Below are positions 18,278-25,755 of a stretch of 64,000 bases of DNA, piece by piece. Numbering within the stretch: the first letter of the stretch is position 1; every line of letters begins with the position of its first letter. Source of the stretch: Niastella soli (GTDB lineage: Bacteria > Bacteroidota > Bacteroidia > Chitinophagales > Chitinophagaceae); NCBI RefSeq assembly GCF_017742245.1, contig NZ_JAGHKO010000001.1, forward strand, positions 1,641,061 through 1,705,060. The letters run 5' to 3'. The notes under the pieces are model-generated. The model saw nothing but the letters and a program-made list of their open reading frames with translations, had not been told where the DNA came from and did not search any database. The position numbers and the translations under genes are program-made.

Positions 18278-18862
18278 TTACATATTTTGCAGGGTGCTCA
18301 GAGCGAACTGATGCAGGGAGGGAAAAAAGGCGGTATAGTATTGTTGCAGCTGCTGGTAGTTCTCTTCAAATAATTTAAAGGCCGTTTGGCTGTCGGTTAA
18401 ATAAGCGGCCCGGTGGACCACCCCTTCAAAGCTTCGTTCAATACCCAGCCGGGTACGGTAGTTATATAGCCAGTTATGCCGTTTCATATAAGGAAACAAC
18501 TGTTTGAACGGTTCTGGCGAAACATCCAGGTATTTGTCCAGGGAAAGGTATACCTGCTGTGAAAACTCAGACAGGGAATCGTCGGTAAATTGTTGAATGT
18601 CGTTGGCCAGAAAATGATCGTAGGAAACATCGATAAAGGCGGAACTATAAAGCCGGTAATGGGGTTTAAAAATATTTTTGGCTTCCCGGGTAGCGGCATG
18701 TTCATCGGTAAAAGAATCGATGGCCCGGTGTAATAGGATCCCTTTGCGCACTTCTTCGGGATACTGATATGCCTGCTTCCCTTTTACAAAATCGCTGAAA
18801 AGATTTCCTGCCAGTATAGCAGGCTGATTAAAAGACAAATATGCGTGCGCCAGATAGTTCAA
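18278..18862 (-). CDS. acpH: Acyl carrier protein phosphodiesterase
   Basis: The 194-residue protein matches the AcpH (DUF479) family: it opens with MNYLAHAYLSF and continues with GNLFSDFVKG, GILLHRAIDSFTD and FIDVSYDHFLANDI. The conserved His and Asp residues of these blocks form the metal site of this HD-like hydrolase. It removes 4'-phosphopantetheine from holo-ACP. Length is as usual for the family. It is a single gene; downstream lies a gap of about 200 bases before the DUF2911 operon start. Confidence 0.88.
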   Translation of the reverse strand: MNYLAHAYLSFNQPAILAGNLFSDFVKGKQAYQYPEEVRKGILLHRAIDSFTDEHAATREAKNIFKPHYRLYSSAFIDVSYDHFLANDIQQFTDDSLSEFSQQVYLSLDKYLDVSPEPFKQLFPYMKRHNWLYNYRTRLGIERSFEGVVHRAAYLTDSQTAFKLFEENYQQLQQYYTAFFPSLHQFALSTLQNM

Positions 18863-19149
18863 ATGTGTACAATTGAGGTATTGACAATATAGCGTTTTAC
18901 AACGGTTTTTAGTAATAAAATTGAAAAAAGAATTAATAATATTTCCTTTTTAAGTCCTGCTTAATTTCCACAACTCCATTTTAACGATCGATTAACCCTG
19001 TTTTAAGAAATATTTAAACAATTGGCTGCAACGCTTAACCAGACTGCATTTCAGTGGGTGCATTAACAATCTGGCCGCTATTTTGTTTAACCTGAATTAA
19101 CACAGGCTGCCATTAGTCATAAATTTCGTGCGGTGAGTGTAACCTCTGT

Positions 19150-19157
19150 TACTTTTG
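19150..19157 (+). promoter_or_regulatory. -7 box TACTTTTG
   Basis: The octamer is an exact TAnnTTTG match. It lies 53 bases before the short reading frame at 19211 and about 310 bases before the secreted protein gene at 19466. No TTG at the -33 position was seen. Confidence 0.5.
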
Positions 19158-19210
19158 TGTCGACTAATCAATAGAGCATCCGTTTAGTCAATCAGTTTAA
19201 AAGTATAGCC

Positions 19211-19288
19211 ATGAAAAAGTTTGTTGCTTCGCATATAGTATTGTGTAACCGGTTCGGTTATGCAAATTGTATAACAGGTATGCTTTAG
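19211..19288 (+). pseudogene. 25-codon reading frame, possible remnant of a secreted-protein paralogue
   Basis: An ATG preceded by AAAAGTATAGCC opens a frame MKKFVASHIVL... that ends after 25 codons. The same start context (AAAAGTATTAGCC before ATG AAAAAAG) precedes the secreted protein gene at 14493, whose product begins MKKVIA. The short frame may therefore be the broken front end of a third family member. It could equally be a short leader peptide for the gene at 19466. There is no evidence that it is translated. Confidence 0.3.
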
Positions 19289-19465
19289 TAGCCAGTAAAA
19301 AAAGAATTTCCGTTACCTGTAACAATTTTTGAAAAGCAGCTACATATATTTCATACCGCTTCAAACAATAATTTAAAAATTTTAAAACAAACCGGGCTGG
19401 CATCCAAATAGCCAGGATGACCCATATTGCCCGGACTCATTTGAACCAAGTAAAAAAATAGCATC

Positions 19466-19909
19466 ATGAAAAACAAAATCCTCATTGGCATCTTCGTATT
19501 ATTAACTAGCATCAGCAGTGCATTTGCCAATGGTAAAGAAGAAGTAAATGAAAGAATTATTAAATCTTTCGAGAAAGAATTTGCAGGCGCACAAAATGTG
19601 CAATGGTTAACCACAAAAGACTTTGTAAAAGTAACCTTTATCCTGAATGAACAGGTTGTATATGCGTTTTATGAGCAAAATGGTAACCTGTTAGGAGTAA
19701 CCCGCAATATAGTATCGGGCCAGTTGCCTATAAGCCTGCTCACTGACCTTAAAAAGAATTACAGCACACACTGGATAACCGATCTTTTTGAAATGGCTTC
19801 CAATCATGAGAATGTGTATTACGTAACGCTGGAGAATAGTGACCAGAAGCTTGTACTAAAATCAAACGGCACCACAGGCTGGGAAGTGTTTAGAAAAGAA
19901 AGGAAATAA
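19466..19909 (+). CDS. Small secreted protein, paralogue of the gene at 14493
   Basis: This 147-residue protein has a signal peptide ending near SAFA (residue 21). The mature part shows 'I-KSFEKEFAGAQNVQW ... FVKVTFILNEQVVYAFYEQNGNLLGVTR', which lines up with the protein at 14493 (FNETFSTATEVRW ... FAVSFVSGG ... VNYDKEGNMISS). Both families of strands suggest a PepSY-like fold, with no function known. The gene stands alone with a long leader and its own terminator. Confidence 0.7.
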   Translation: MKNKILIGIFVLLTSISSAFANGKEEVNERIIKSFEKEFAGAQNVQWLTTKDFVKVTFILNEQVVYAFYEQNGNLLGVTRNIVSGQLPISLLTDLKKNYSTHWITDLFEMASNHENVYYVTLENSDQKLVLKSNGTTGWEVFRKERK

Positions 19910-19956
19910 AATTAATAGTCAACGGTTTTCTTATAGTTGGTTTTAGTTGGAAAGAA

Positions 19957-19984
19957 AAGGCTCTCCGATTCATCGGGGAGCCTT
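19957..19984 (+). terminator. Hairpin terminator
   Basis: AAGGCTCTCCGAT pairs with ATCGGGGAGCCTT (one G-T pair) around a two-base gap. It follows the secreted protein gene by 47 bases. The T-run is weak, so termination may be partial. Confidence 0.65.
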
Positions 19985-20120
19985 CATATTTAGAAGTATG
20001 AAGTAAGAAATAGGAAGTACGATGTTATCCGTTTTTCCTACCTCTTAATTCATGCTTCTTACCTCACACTTTTCAGGAGACTAAGCAACAATATTTGTCT
20101 ATTGCTTATCCTTTTGCCAA

Positions 20121-20151
20121 TTGGCAATTGGCCTCCGATTCCCTACCTTTG
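20121..20151 (+). promoter_or_regulatory. Bacteroidota promoter: TTG, 20 bases, TACCTTTG
   Basis: TTG at 20121-20123 and TACCTTTG at 20144-20151 are separated by exactly 20 bases. The ATG of the deoxyhypusine-synthase-like gene follows at 20172. Confidence 0.8.
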
Positions 20152-20171
20152 GCGCCATAAAAAAACTGATC

Positions 20172-21146
20172 ATGAGCAAAGGACCTGTTTCTCAATTTAT
20201 ACAACATCATTACCGGCATTTTAATGCAGCTGCCCTGGTAGATGCGGCCAAAGGTTATGAGACCCATTTACTGGAAGGTGGAAAAATGATGGTTACACTG
20301 GCCGGTGCTATGAGTACTGCCGAGTTGGGTGTTTCTCTGGCTGAAATGATCCGCCAGGATAAGATACAGATCATCAGTTGTACTGGTGCCAACCTGGAAG
20401 AGGATATCATGAACCTGGTAGCTCATGATCATTACAAACGCATTCCCAATTACCGCGACCTTACCCCGCAACAGGAGTGGGAATTACTGGAGCAGGGTTT
20501 GAACCGCGTTACCGATACCTGTATCCCCGAAGAAGAGGCATTTCGCCATATTCAGCATAATATAGTTAAACTGTGGAAAGACGCTGATGCCAGAGGCGAG
20601 CGCTATTTCCCCCATGAATTTATGTACAAGCTGCTGCTGAGTAAGGTAATGGAAAAAGATTACCAGATAGACCCCAAAGACAGCTGGATGATTGCCGCTG
20701 CTGAAAAGAATCTGCCCCTCATCGTGCCAGGCTGGGAAGACAGCACCATGGGTAACATCTTTGCCTCTTACGTAATCAAAGGTGAAATGAAAGCTACCAC
20801 CATGAAAAGTGGTATTGAGTATATGGTTTACCTGACCGACTGGTATCGTAAGAACAGTGGCGGTAAAGGCGTTGGATTTTTCCAGATCGGTGGTGGTATT
20901 GCCGGTGATTTCCCCATTTGCGTGGTGCCCATGATGTACCAGGACCTGGAATGGCATGATGTTCCATTCTGGAGCTATTTCTGCCAGATCTCCGATTCTA
21001 CCACCTCTTATGGTTCTTACTCCGGAGCGGTACCTAATGAGAAAATTACCTGGGGTAAACTGGATATAAATACCCCGAAATTTATCGTAGAAAGTGATGC
21101 TACCATCGTAGCTCCCCTCATATTTGCCTATATCTTAGGCTGGTAA
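20172..21146 (+). CDS. Deoxyhypusine-synthase-like family protein
   Basis: The 324-residue protein matches the deoxyhypusine synthase fold. An NAD-binding part contains GGKMMVTLAGAMSTAELG (36-53) and IISCTGANLEEDIMN. The lysine that carries the butylimine intermediate is kept: Lys296 in TWGKLD. The block GVGFFQIGGGIAGDFPICV is also typical. In eukaryotes and archaea the enzyme modifies eIF5A with spermidine, but bacteria have no such target. Bacterial homologues are thought to act on small polyamines, for example making homospermidine; that is established for relatives, not shown here. I chose ATG 20172 because a promoter box at 20144 rules out the longer frame. It is a monocistronic gene ended by the hairpin at 21170. 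Confidence 0.85.
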   Translation: MSKGPVSQFIQHHYRHFNAAALVDAAKGYETHLLEGGKMMVTLAGAMSTAELGVSLAEMIRQDKIQIISCTGANLEEDIMNLVAHDHYKRIPNYRDLTPQQEWELLEQGLNRVTDTCIPEEEAFRHIQHNIVKLWKDADARGERYFPHEFMYKLLLSKVMEKDYQIDPKDSWMIAAAEKNLPLIVPGWEDSTMGNIFASYVIKGEMKATTMKSGIEYMVYLTDWYRKNSGGKGVGFFQIGGGIAGDFPICVVPMMYQDLEWHDVPFWSYFCQISDSTTSYGSYSGAVPNEKITWGKLDINTPKFIVESDATIVAPLIFAYILGW

Positions 21147-21169
21147 AAACTATTAATCGCTTGTTAACT

Positions 21170-21195
21170 GGCCCTCTGATGCACATCGGGGGGCC
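21170..21195 (+). terminator. Rho-independent terminator
   Basis: GGCCCTCTGAT pairs with ATCGGGGGGCC through two G-T pairs around a four-base loop, and five T follow. It ends the deoxyhypusine-synthase-like gene. Confidence 0.85.
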
Positions 21196-21372
21196 TTTTT
21201 CATTGTAATTTTATTAAAGCGAGGGCGGCCGGTTTCCCTATTAAAAAAAATTTTCATGATAAGGGTCATCCTGATAGGGGCTTTTGTAAATAACCGGTTT
21301 TATTAGCTAATTGAGCGGGTGGACCAATTTCACCTGGTTCATTATTCAACATTTTCAGACACATTAAGAAAC

Positions 21373-23481
21373 ATGCTGCGATTGCGATCCTTGGTTCAAA
21401 AGGGCTTGGCGCATCGTTTTGGCATTATCCTGTTGCTGGTATTCATTAACCTGGGCATTTCGTGTGCAACACGATTAGGCTTGTTATTGTATACCGGAAG
21501 GGGATTTGACTGGACGATCTCAAACCTGTTTGGCGTATTTGGTATTGGCCTGATTTACGATCTGGCCATCAGTTCCTACATTATTATTCCCTTTGTTCTG
21601 CACCTGTGGTTTACCAGTGAAAAGCTTTATGCGCCTGCGTGGCGAAAATGGGTAATTGGTTTGTATTTGGGGCTAATGGTGTTTTTTTCCATTTCCCAAC
21701 TGGTGCCTGCAGAATACAACGCTGCCCTGCATTGGGGAGTTGTAGCCTTATTTGGAATGCGGTTGTTAATTTATTTATTGCTGGCTAAAAAAGGCCCTGC
21801 CTTTCGTATGCAATGGCGTAAATACGTATTATGCGCCGATATTTTTTTGGTGACCTTTCTCCTGTTGTTCAATTCCATTAGCGAATACTTTTTCTGGAAC
21901 GAATTCTCAACCCGGTATAATTTCATTGCGGTAGATTACCTCATTTATACCAACGAAGTATTGGGCAATATCAGGGAATCATATCCTGTAGTGTGGATCA
22001 TTACCGGTGTATTGATCGTTTCATTTGCTATTGTGTGGTACTTAAGAAGAAATATTGACCGTGCCTTACGGCAGGCAGTTAGTTTTCAACGGCGTAGTGT
22101 GGTTGCACTGCTGTTGTTGATCTTTCCCCTGATCACTTATTTTTTTGTAACCAATAATTGGAAACGGTTCAGCAGCAACGCTTATGCAAATGAGCTGGCG
22201 GCGAACGGGTTGTTTGAGTTTGGAACGGCCTTTTTCCATAATGAACTTGATTTCTACCGGTTTTACCGGGTGTTGCCCGATGCGGAAGCATTCAACATTG
22301 TACGCCAACAGCTGGAAACGCCCAATGCCCGTTTTGTAAGTAACGATCCGTTTAACCTTGAGCGACAGATCACTTATGCAGAACCGGAACGGAATATGAA
22401 TGTGGTGATGATCAGTGTGGAAAGCTTTAGTGCTGATTTCATGAAAGCATTCGGGAACGATCAAAACATAACACCCTATCTGGATAGTTTAGCCGAAAAA
22501 AGCATGCTATTCACTAATTTGTATGCCAGTGGTACCAGAACAGTGCGTGGTCTGGAAGCCCTGTCGCTGTCCATACCGCCAACACCCGGACAGAGCGTTG
22601 TAAAAAGACCTGATAATGGAAATATGTTCTCACTGGGGTCCGTATTTAGATCGAAGGGATATACAACGCAATACCTGTATGGCGGCTACGGTTATTTCGA
22701 TAACATGAATGCCTTCTTTTCAGGGAATCATTATGATGTTATTGATCGCAATGCCTTGCGGCCCGATCAGATACATTATGCCAATATATGGGGCGTGGCC
22801 GATGAAGATCTTTTTGCCTTGACCCTGCAGCAGCTCGATTCCAATTATAAAACCGGCAAGCCGTTCTTTTCGCAAGTGATGACGGTATCGAACCACCGGC
22901 CTTTTACCTATCCCGAAGGCAGAATTGATATTCCACCTTCCCGCCAGGCCCGCGAAGGGGCGGTAAAATATACCGATTATGCAATAGGCCAGTTTATTCG
23001 TAATGCCAGTGAAAAGCCCTGGTTTAAGAATACGGTGTTTGTAATAGTGGCCGACCACTGTGCGGGCAGCGCAGGCAGTGTTGAATTGCCGGTAACGGGT
23101 TATCATATTCCCATGCTTATGTACAGCCCCGGGAATATTACTCCACAAAAAAATGATCGCCTGATGGCCCAAATTGATATTGCTCCTTCTATACTGGGGT
23201 TATTGAAGTTCAATTACCGGTCAAAGTTTTTTGGACAGGATATTTTTTCATTACCTGCCGGTCATGAACGGGCTTTTATCAGTACCTATCAGGGACTTGG
23301 ATATCTTAAAAATGGGGAACTGATCATCCAGTCGCCCTTACAACAGGTAGAGCAGTATAAGCCTGATTTTACTACTGGCAAGGCACAAAAGCAACCGTTG
23401 AATGATAGCCTTGTTAAACAGGCCATTGCTTATTATCAAAGTGCCAGCTGGTTGCTCAAGAATAACAAATACCGCAACTAA
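21373..23481 (+). CDS. LTA-synthase-like membrane sulfatase-fold phosphotransferase
   Basis: The 702-residue protein has about five membrane segments in the first 230 residues and an extracytoplasmic sulfatase/alkaline-phosphatase-like domain from about 335. Metal-site parts are visible: NVVMISVESFSADF (Glu), the likely nucleophile Thr390 in SGTRTVRGLEA, and VIVADHCAGSAG (Asp-His). The architecture is that of lipoteichoic acid synthase and related phosphoglycerol transferases. Bacteroidota make no LTA, so the likely job is transfer of a phosphoglycerol or phosphoethanolamine group to an envelope glycan or lipid. ATG 21373 was chosen over GTG 21319 because it sits just before the first membrane helix. 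Confidence 0.82.
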   Translation: MLRLRSLVQKGLAHRFGIILLLVFINLGISCATRLGLLLYTGRGFDWTISNLFGVFGIGLIYDLAISSYIIIPFVLHLWFTSEKLYAPAWRKWVIGLYLGLMVFFSISQLVPAEYNAALHWGVVALFGMRLLIYLLLAKKGPAFRMQWRKYVLCADIFLVTFLLLFNSISEYFFWNEFSTRYNFIAVDYLIYTNEVLGNIRESYPVVWIITGVLIVSFAIVWYLRRNIDRALRQAVSFQRRSVVALLLLIFPLITYFFVTNNWKRFSSNAYANELAANGLFEFGTAFFHNELDFYRFYRVLPDAEAFNIVRQQLETPNARFVSNDPFNLERQITYAEPERNMNVVMISVESFSADFMKAFGNDQNITPYLDSLAEKSMLFTNLYASGTRTVRGLEALSLSIPPTPGQSVVKRPDNGNMFSLGSVFRSKGYTTQYLYGGYGYFDNMNAFFSGNHYDVIDRNALRPDQIHYANIWGVADEDLFALTLQQLDSNYKTGKPFFSQVMTVSNHRPFTYPEGRIDIPPSRQAREGAVKYTDYAIGQFIRNASEKPWFKNTVFVIVADHCAGSAGSVELPVTGYHIPMLMYSPGNITPQKNDRLMAQIDIAPSILGLLKFNYRSKFFGQDIFSLPAGHERAFISTYQGLGYLKNGELIIQSPLQQVEQYKPDFTTGKAQKQPLNDSLVKQAIAYYQSASWLLKNNKYRN

Positions 23482-23525
23482 TTTAAATAGCAATCAGGTT
23501 TACAGCACCTGGTTTTGGGAAAAAA

Positions 23526-23551
23526 AAGGCCCCCGATGCTTCGGGGGCCTT
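23526..23551 (-). terminator. Rho-independent terminator
   Basis: AAGGCCCCCGA pairs perfectly with TCGGGGGCCTT around a four-base loop. Read on the minus strand it is followed by a run of seven T, so it ends the repeat protein gene at 23556. On the plus strand it lacks a T-run but could still slow readthrough from the gene that ends at 23481. Confidence 0.88.
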
Positions 23552-23555
23552 GCTG

Positions 23556-24008
23556 TTAATGAGTTGTTGTGCTGTCTTTTCTCATGCGGTGTTCATGTCT
23601 TTCTTCCTTGTTTCCGCCTTCATGTTTTGCCTTACGCTCTTCGTACTTTTCTATCTTATTCTCGTCTTTGGCAATCATTTTTTCCTTGTGTTCCTCTTTC
23701 TTTTCTGCCTTGTCCATTTTTTTGTCAAATTTCTTATCGTCCCGTTTCTGTTGATGTTGTTCTTGTTTCATCATCCGGGTTGAGTCGGAACGGTGTTCGT
23801 CCCGTTTCTGTTGATGATGTTCTTGTTTCATCATCCGGGTCGAGTCGGAACGGTGATCGTCCCGTTTCTGTTGATGGTGTTCTTTTTTCATCATCCGGGT
23901 TGAGTCGGAACGGTGACCGCCCTGGGCGCTGGCGTTCTGGGTAAAAACAATGGTCAGGGCAAATGCGGAGGCAATAAGGGTCGTGCTCTTTAATAGATCA
24001 TTTTTCAT
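23556..24008 (-). CDS. Secreted His/Arg/Lys-rich protein with 20-residue repeats
   Basis: This 150-residue protein begins with a signal peptide ending at ASAQ (residue 29). It is followed by three tandem 20-residue units, HRSDSTRMMKQEHHQQKRD(D/E), and then a Lys/Glu-rich helix (KKFDKKMDKAEKKEEHKEKM) ending in a His-rich tail. It contains no known domain. The His clusters could bind metal and the charged helix could bind anionic polymers, but neither is shown. I chose ATG 24008 because the signal peptide starts there and the upstream 68 codons look non-coding. The opposite strand is open over most of the repeat, which is a by-product of the repeat, not a gene. Confidence 0.65.
   Translation of the reverse strand: MKNDLLKSTTLIASAFALTIVFTQNASAQGGHRSDSTRMMKKEHHQQKRDDHRSDSTRMMKQEHHQQKRDEHRSDSTRMMKQEQHQQKRDDKKFDKKMDKAEKKEEHKEKMIAKDENKIEKYEERKAKHEGGNKEERHEHRMRKDSTTTH
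23737..23916. repeat. Three tandem 60-base repeats inside the secreted repeat protein
   Basis: The units 23737-23796, 23797-23856 and 23857-23916 are each 60 bases and differ at only a few positions. The period is a multiple of three, so copy-number change keeps the frame. The near-identity suggests recent duplication or ongoing homogenisation. Confidence 0.92.
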
Positions 24009-24181
24009 AAAAACTGATTTTGGGATTGACCACAAAAACGCCTGCAAATAGAAAATCTTGTGTAAGACACTAATTTTTAAGCCTTTAATCCCTAAGATGG
24101 TATAATTACCTGCAATAATGTTGGTGTTACAAGGAAGGTGTCGGCTGCAATTGAGGGAGGGGATGGAGGAGGTACAAAATA

Positions 24182-24230
24182 AAACAGGCGGTAAGAAGAT
24201 GGGATAATTCACACTTCTTACCGCCTGTTT
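24182..24230 (-). terminator. Rho-independent terminator of the tatC-rpiB transcript
   Basis: AAACAGGCGGTAAGAAG pairs perfectly over 17 bases with its complement at 24214-24230, with a 15-base loop. A T-rich tail follows on the minus strand. It lies 12 bases after the rpiB stop codon. Confidence 0.88.
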
Positions 24231-24241
24231 CCTATTTCGTA

Positions 24242-24688
24242 TTATACGCAGGCTATTTTATCTACTCTTGTCTGGTGACGGCCTCCTTCAAAAGGAGTAG
24301 CAATAAAGATCTCAAGCATTTGTTTGGCATACTCCAGCGAAACAAAACGGGCCGGTATACCTATAATATTTGCGTCGTTATGCTGGCGGATCAATTTAGC
24401 CACTTCCAGTTCAAATGCCAGGCCGGCTCTAATGCCCTGGTGCTTATTGGCTGTAATGCAAACGCCATTGGCGCTACCGCATAATAAAATACCAAATGCT
24501 GCTTCCCCATCTTCTACCGAACTGGCAACCGGATGTGCATAATCAGGGTAATCAACTGACTTGTTTTCATCAACACCTTTATCAATTACCTGGTAACCTT
24601 TTTCGGTTAACCATTTTACGATGGCCACTTTATAATCAAATCCGGCATGGTCGCTGCCAATTACAATGGGTTTTGAAAGATCGAACAT
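24242..24688 (-). CDS. rpiB: Ribose-5-phosphate isomerase B
   Basis: This 148-residue protein has the RpiB marks: IGSDHAGFDYK at the start, the active-site Cys in GILLCGSANGVCITANK, and KHQGIRAGL. It interconverts ribose 5-phosphate and ribulose 5-phosphate in the cytoplasmic pentose phosphate pathway, or a related aldose phosphate in some homologues. Length is as usual. It follows tatC by 40 bases on the same strand and shares its terminator. Confidence 0.93.
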   Translation of the reverse strand: MFDLSKPIVIGSDHAGFDYKVAIVKWLTEKGYQVIDKGVDENKSVDYPDYAHPVASSVEDGEAAFGILLCGSANGVCITANKHQGIRAGLAFELEVAKLIRQHNDANIIGIPARFVSLEYAKQMLEIFIATPFEGGRHQTRVDKIACV

Positions 24689-24728
24689 ATCTAATCTAAT
24701 TATCTAATTAAGGTGTTTATTATTTGAA

Positions 24729-25586
24729 TTAACCCCAGTTATCCTGTTCCATCTGGTCTCTTTTATACACGCGTTTTGATACGATCACGCTTAATTCATA
24801 CAGGAACACCAGTGGTAAGAAAACGATCATCTGGCTGGTCCAGTCGGGGGAAGGCGTAATGATGGCCGCCACCACCAGAATAACTACATACGCGTATTTT
24901 CGGTAGGTGGTTAAAAAATTGGGGGTTATCAACCCGATCTTGGTGAGTACATAGGCTAAAATGGGCAGCTCAAAAGCAATTCCACAGCCTAAAATAATGT
25001 TTACCAGGTTATCGATGTAATCGTCCAACGCTGGTTTGTATTCATACATGTTGGCCGTACCCAGGTTAAAGTTGGCCAGAAAGTTAAAGGTAAAAGGGCC
25101 CAATACGAAATATCCAAAGGCGGCTCCTAAAAAGAAAAATAAGGAGACAAAGGTGATGGCGTTGCGGGAATATTTCAATTCCTTGGGCGATAAGGCCGGT
25201 TTTACAAATTTCCAGAACTCCCAGAAGATATAGGGGAAGGCTGCAATAAAACCACCAATGATGCCAATTTGAATGGCAGACATGAATGGCCCGCTTACCG
25301 TATTACCCAATAATTTATAACCTTCTGGAATAGGTGGCATACAAAGGGCATCGCCTATATGCAGCCAGTGACTGAACCCACACAAATACTTGTACGACAC
25401 AAAATTGTTACGTACGGGTCCCATTACCACGTTGTCAAATACCCAGTCAATATTTATAAAAATAACAATTGCAGCAACTAAGATAGCAAGCACAGAACGG
25501 ATAATGTGTCCTCGCAGTTCCTCAAGATGATCAATAAAAGTCATCTCGCTATCATTGCTCCTTCTTTCTAAAAAGCTTAATGCCAT
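24729..25586 (-). CDS. tatC: Twin-arginine translocase subunit TatC
   Basis: The 285-residue membrane protein has the conserved N-terminal block MTFIDHLEELRGHIIRS, which binds twin-arginine signal peptides. Six hydrophobic segments follow, with the conserved PxxFWEFWKFVKPAL region. It forms the receptor of the Tat pathway that exports folded proteins across the inner membrane. The start was set at ATG 25586 (MALSFLERR) rather than 15 codons earlier because the extra residues do not match the family. TatA/B genes are not in the window. A long periplasmic loop near residues 60-95 containing several Cys is typical of Bacteroidota homologues as far as I recall. Confidence 0.92.
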   Translation of the reverse strand: MALSFLERRSNDSEMTFIDHLEELRGHIIRSVLAILVAAIVIFINIDWVFDNVVMGPVRNNFVSYKYLCGFSHWLHIGDALCMPPIPEGYKLLGNTVSGPFMSAIQIGIIGGFIAAFPYIFWEFWKFVKPALSPKELKYSRNAITFVSLFFFLGAAFGYFVLGPFTFNFLANFNLGTANMYEYKPALDDYIDNLVNIILGCGIAFELPILAYVLTKIGLITPNFLTTYRKYAYVVILVVAAIITPSPDWTSQMIVFLPLVFLYELSVIVSKRVYKRDQMEQDNWG

Positions 25587-25755
25587 AGGATGAACGCCAT
25601 AAAGTCTAAAAAAATAGTAAAAGCGGGGCAAATTTAAGGCTTATCAACTTGGTATCAACTAAAAGCTTGTTAAGGGGTTGAAATCGTAGGTAAGAATACT
25701 TAGTTTATGGATTTTTGGCTCTTAGCATCTGAGTACTAAAGTTTTAGCCTGCAAA

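Larger units (their letters stand above)
18863..19465. other. Long intergenic region with promoter, short reading frame and leader
   Basis: About 600 bases hold no full gene. A TACTTTTG box at 19150 and a 25-codon reading frame at 19211 lie in the second half, leaving a leader of about 300 bases before the secreted protein at 19466. The first half is AT-rich, and I see no other feature in it. Confidence 0.4.

Noticed and set aside
23402-23944. A long plus-strand frame (180 codons) overlapping the LTA-synthase-like gene end and the repeat protein
   Set aside because: It is antisense to the 60-base repeats and runs through the terminator hairpin. Repetition of a unit divisible by three keeps such frames open.
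24009-24212. A longer N-terminus for the repeat protein
   Set aside because: The 68 extra codons cover the region next to the terminator and lie ahead of a clear signal peptide.
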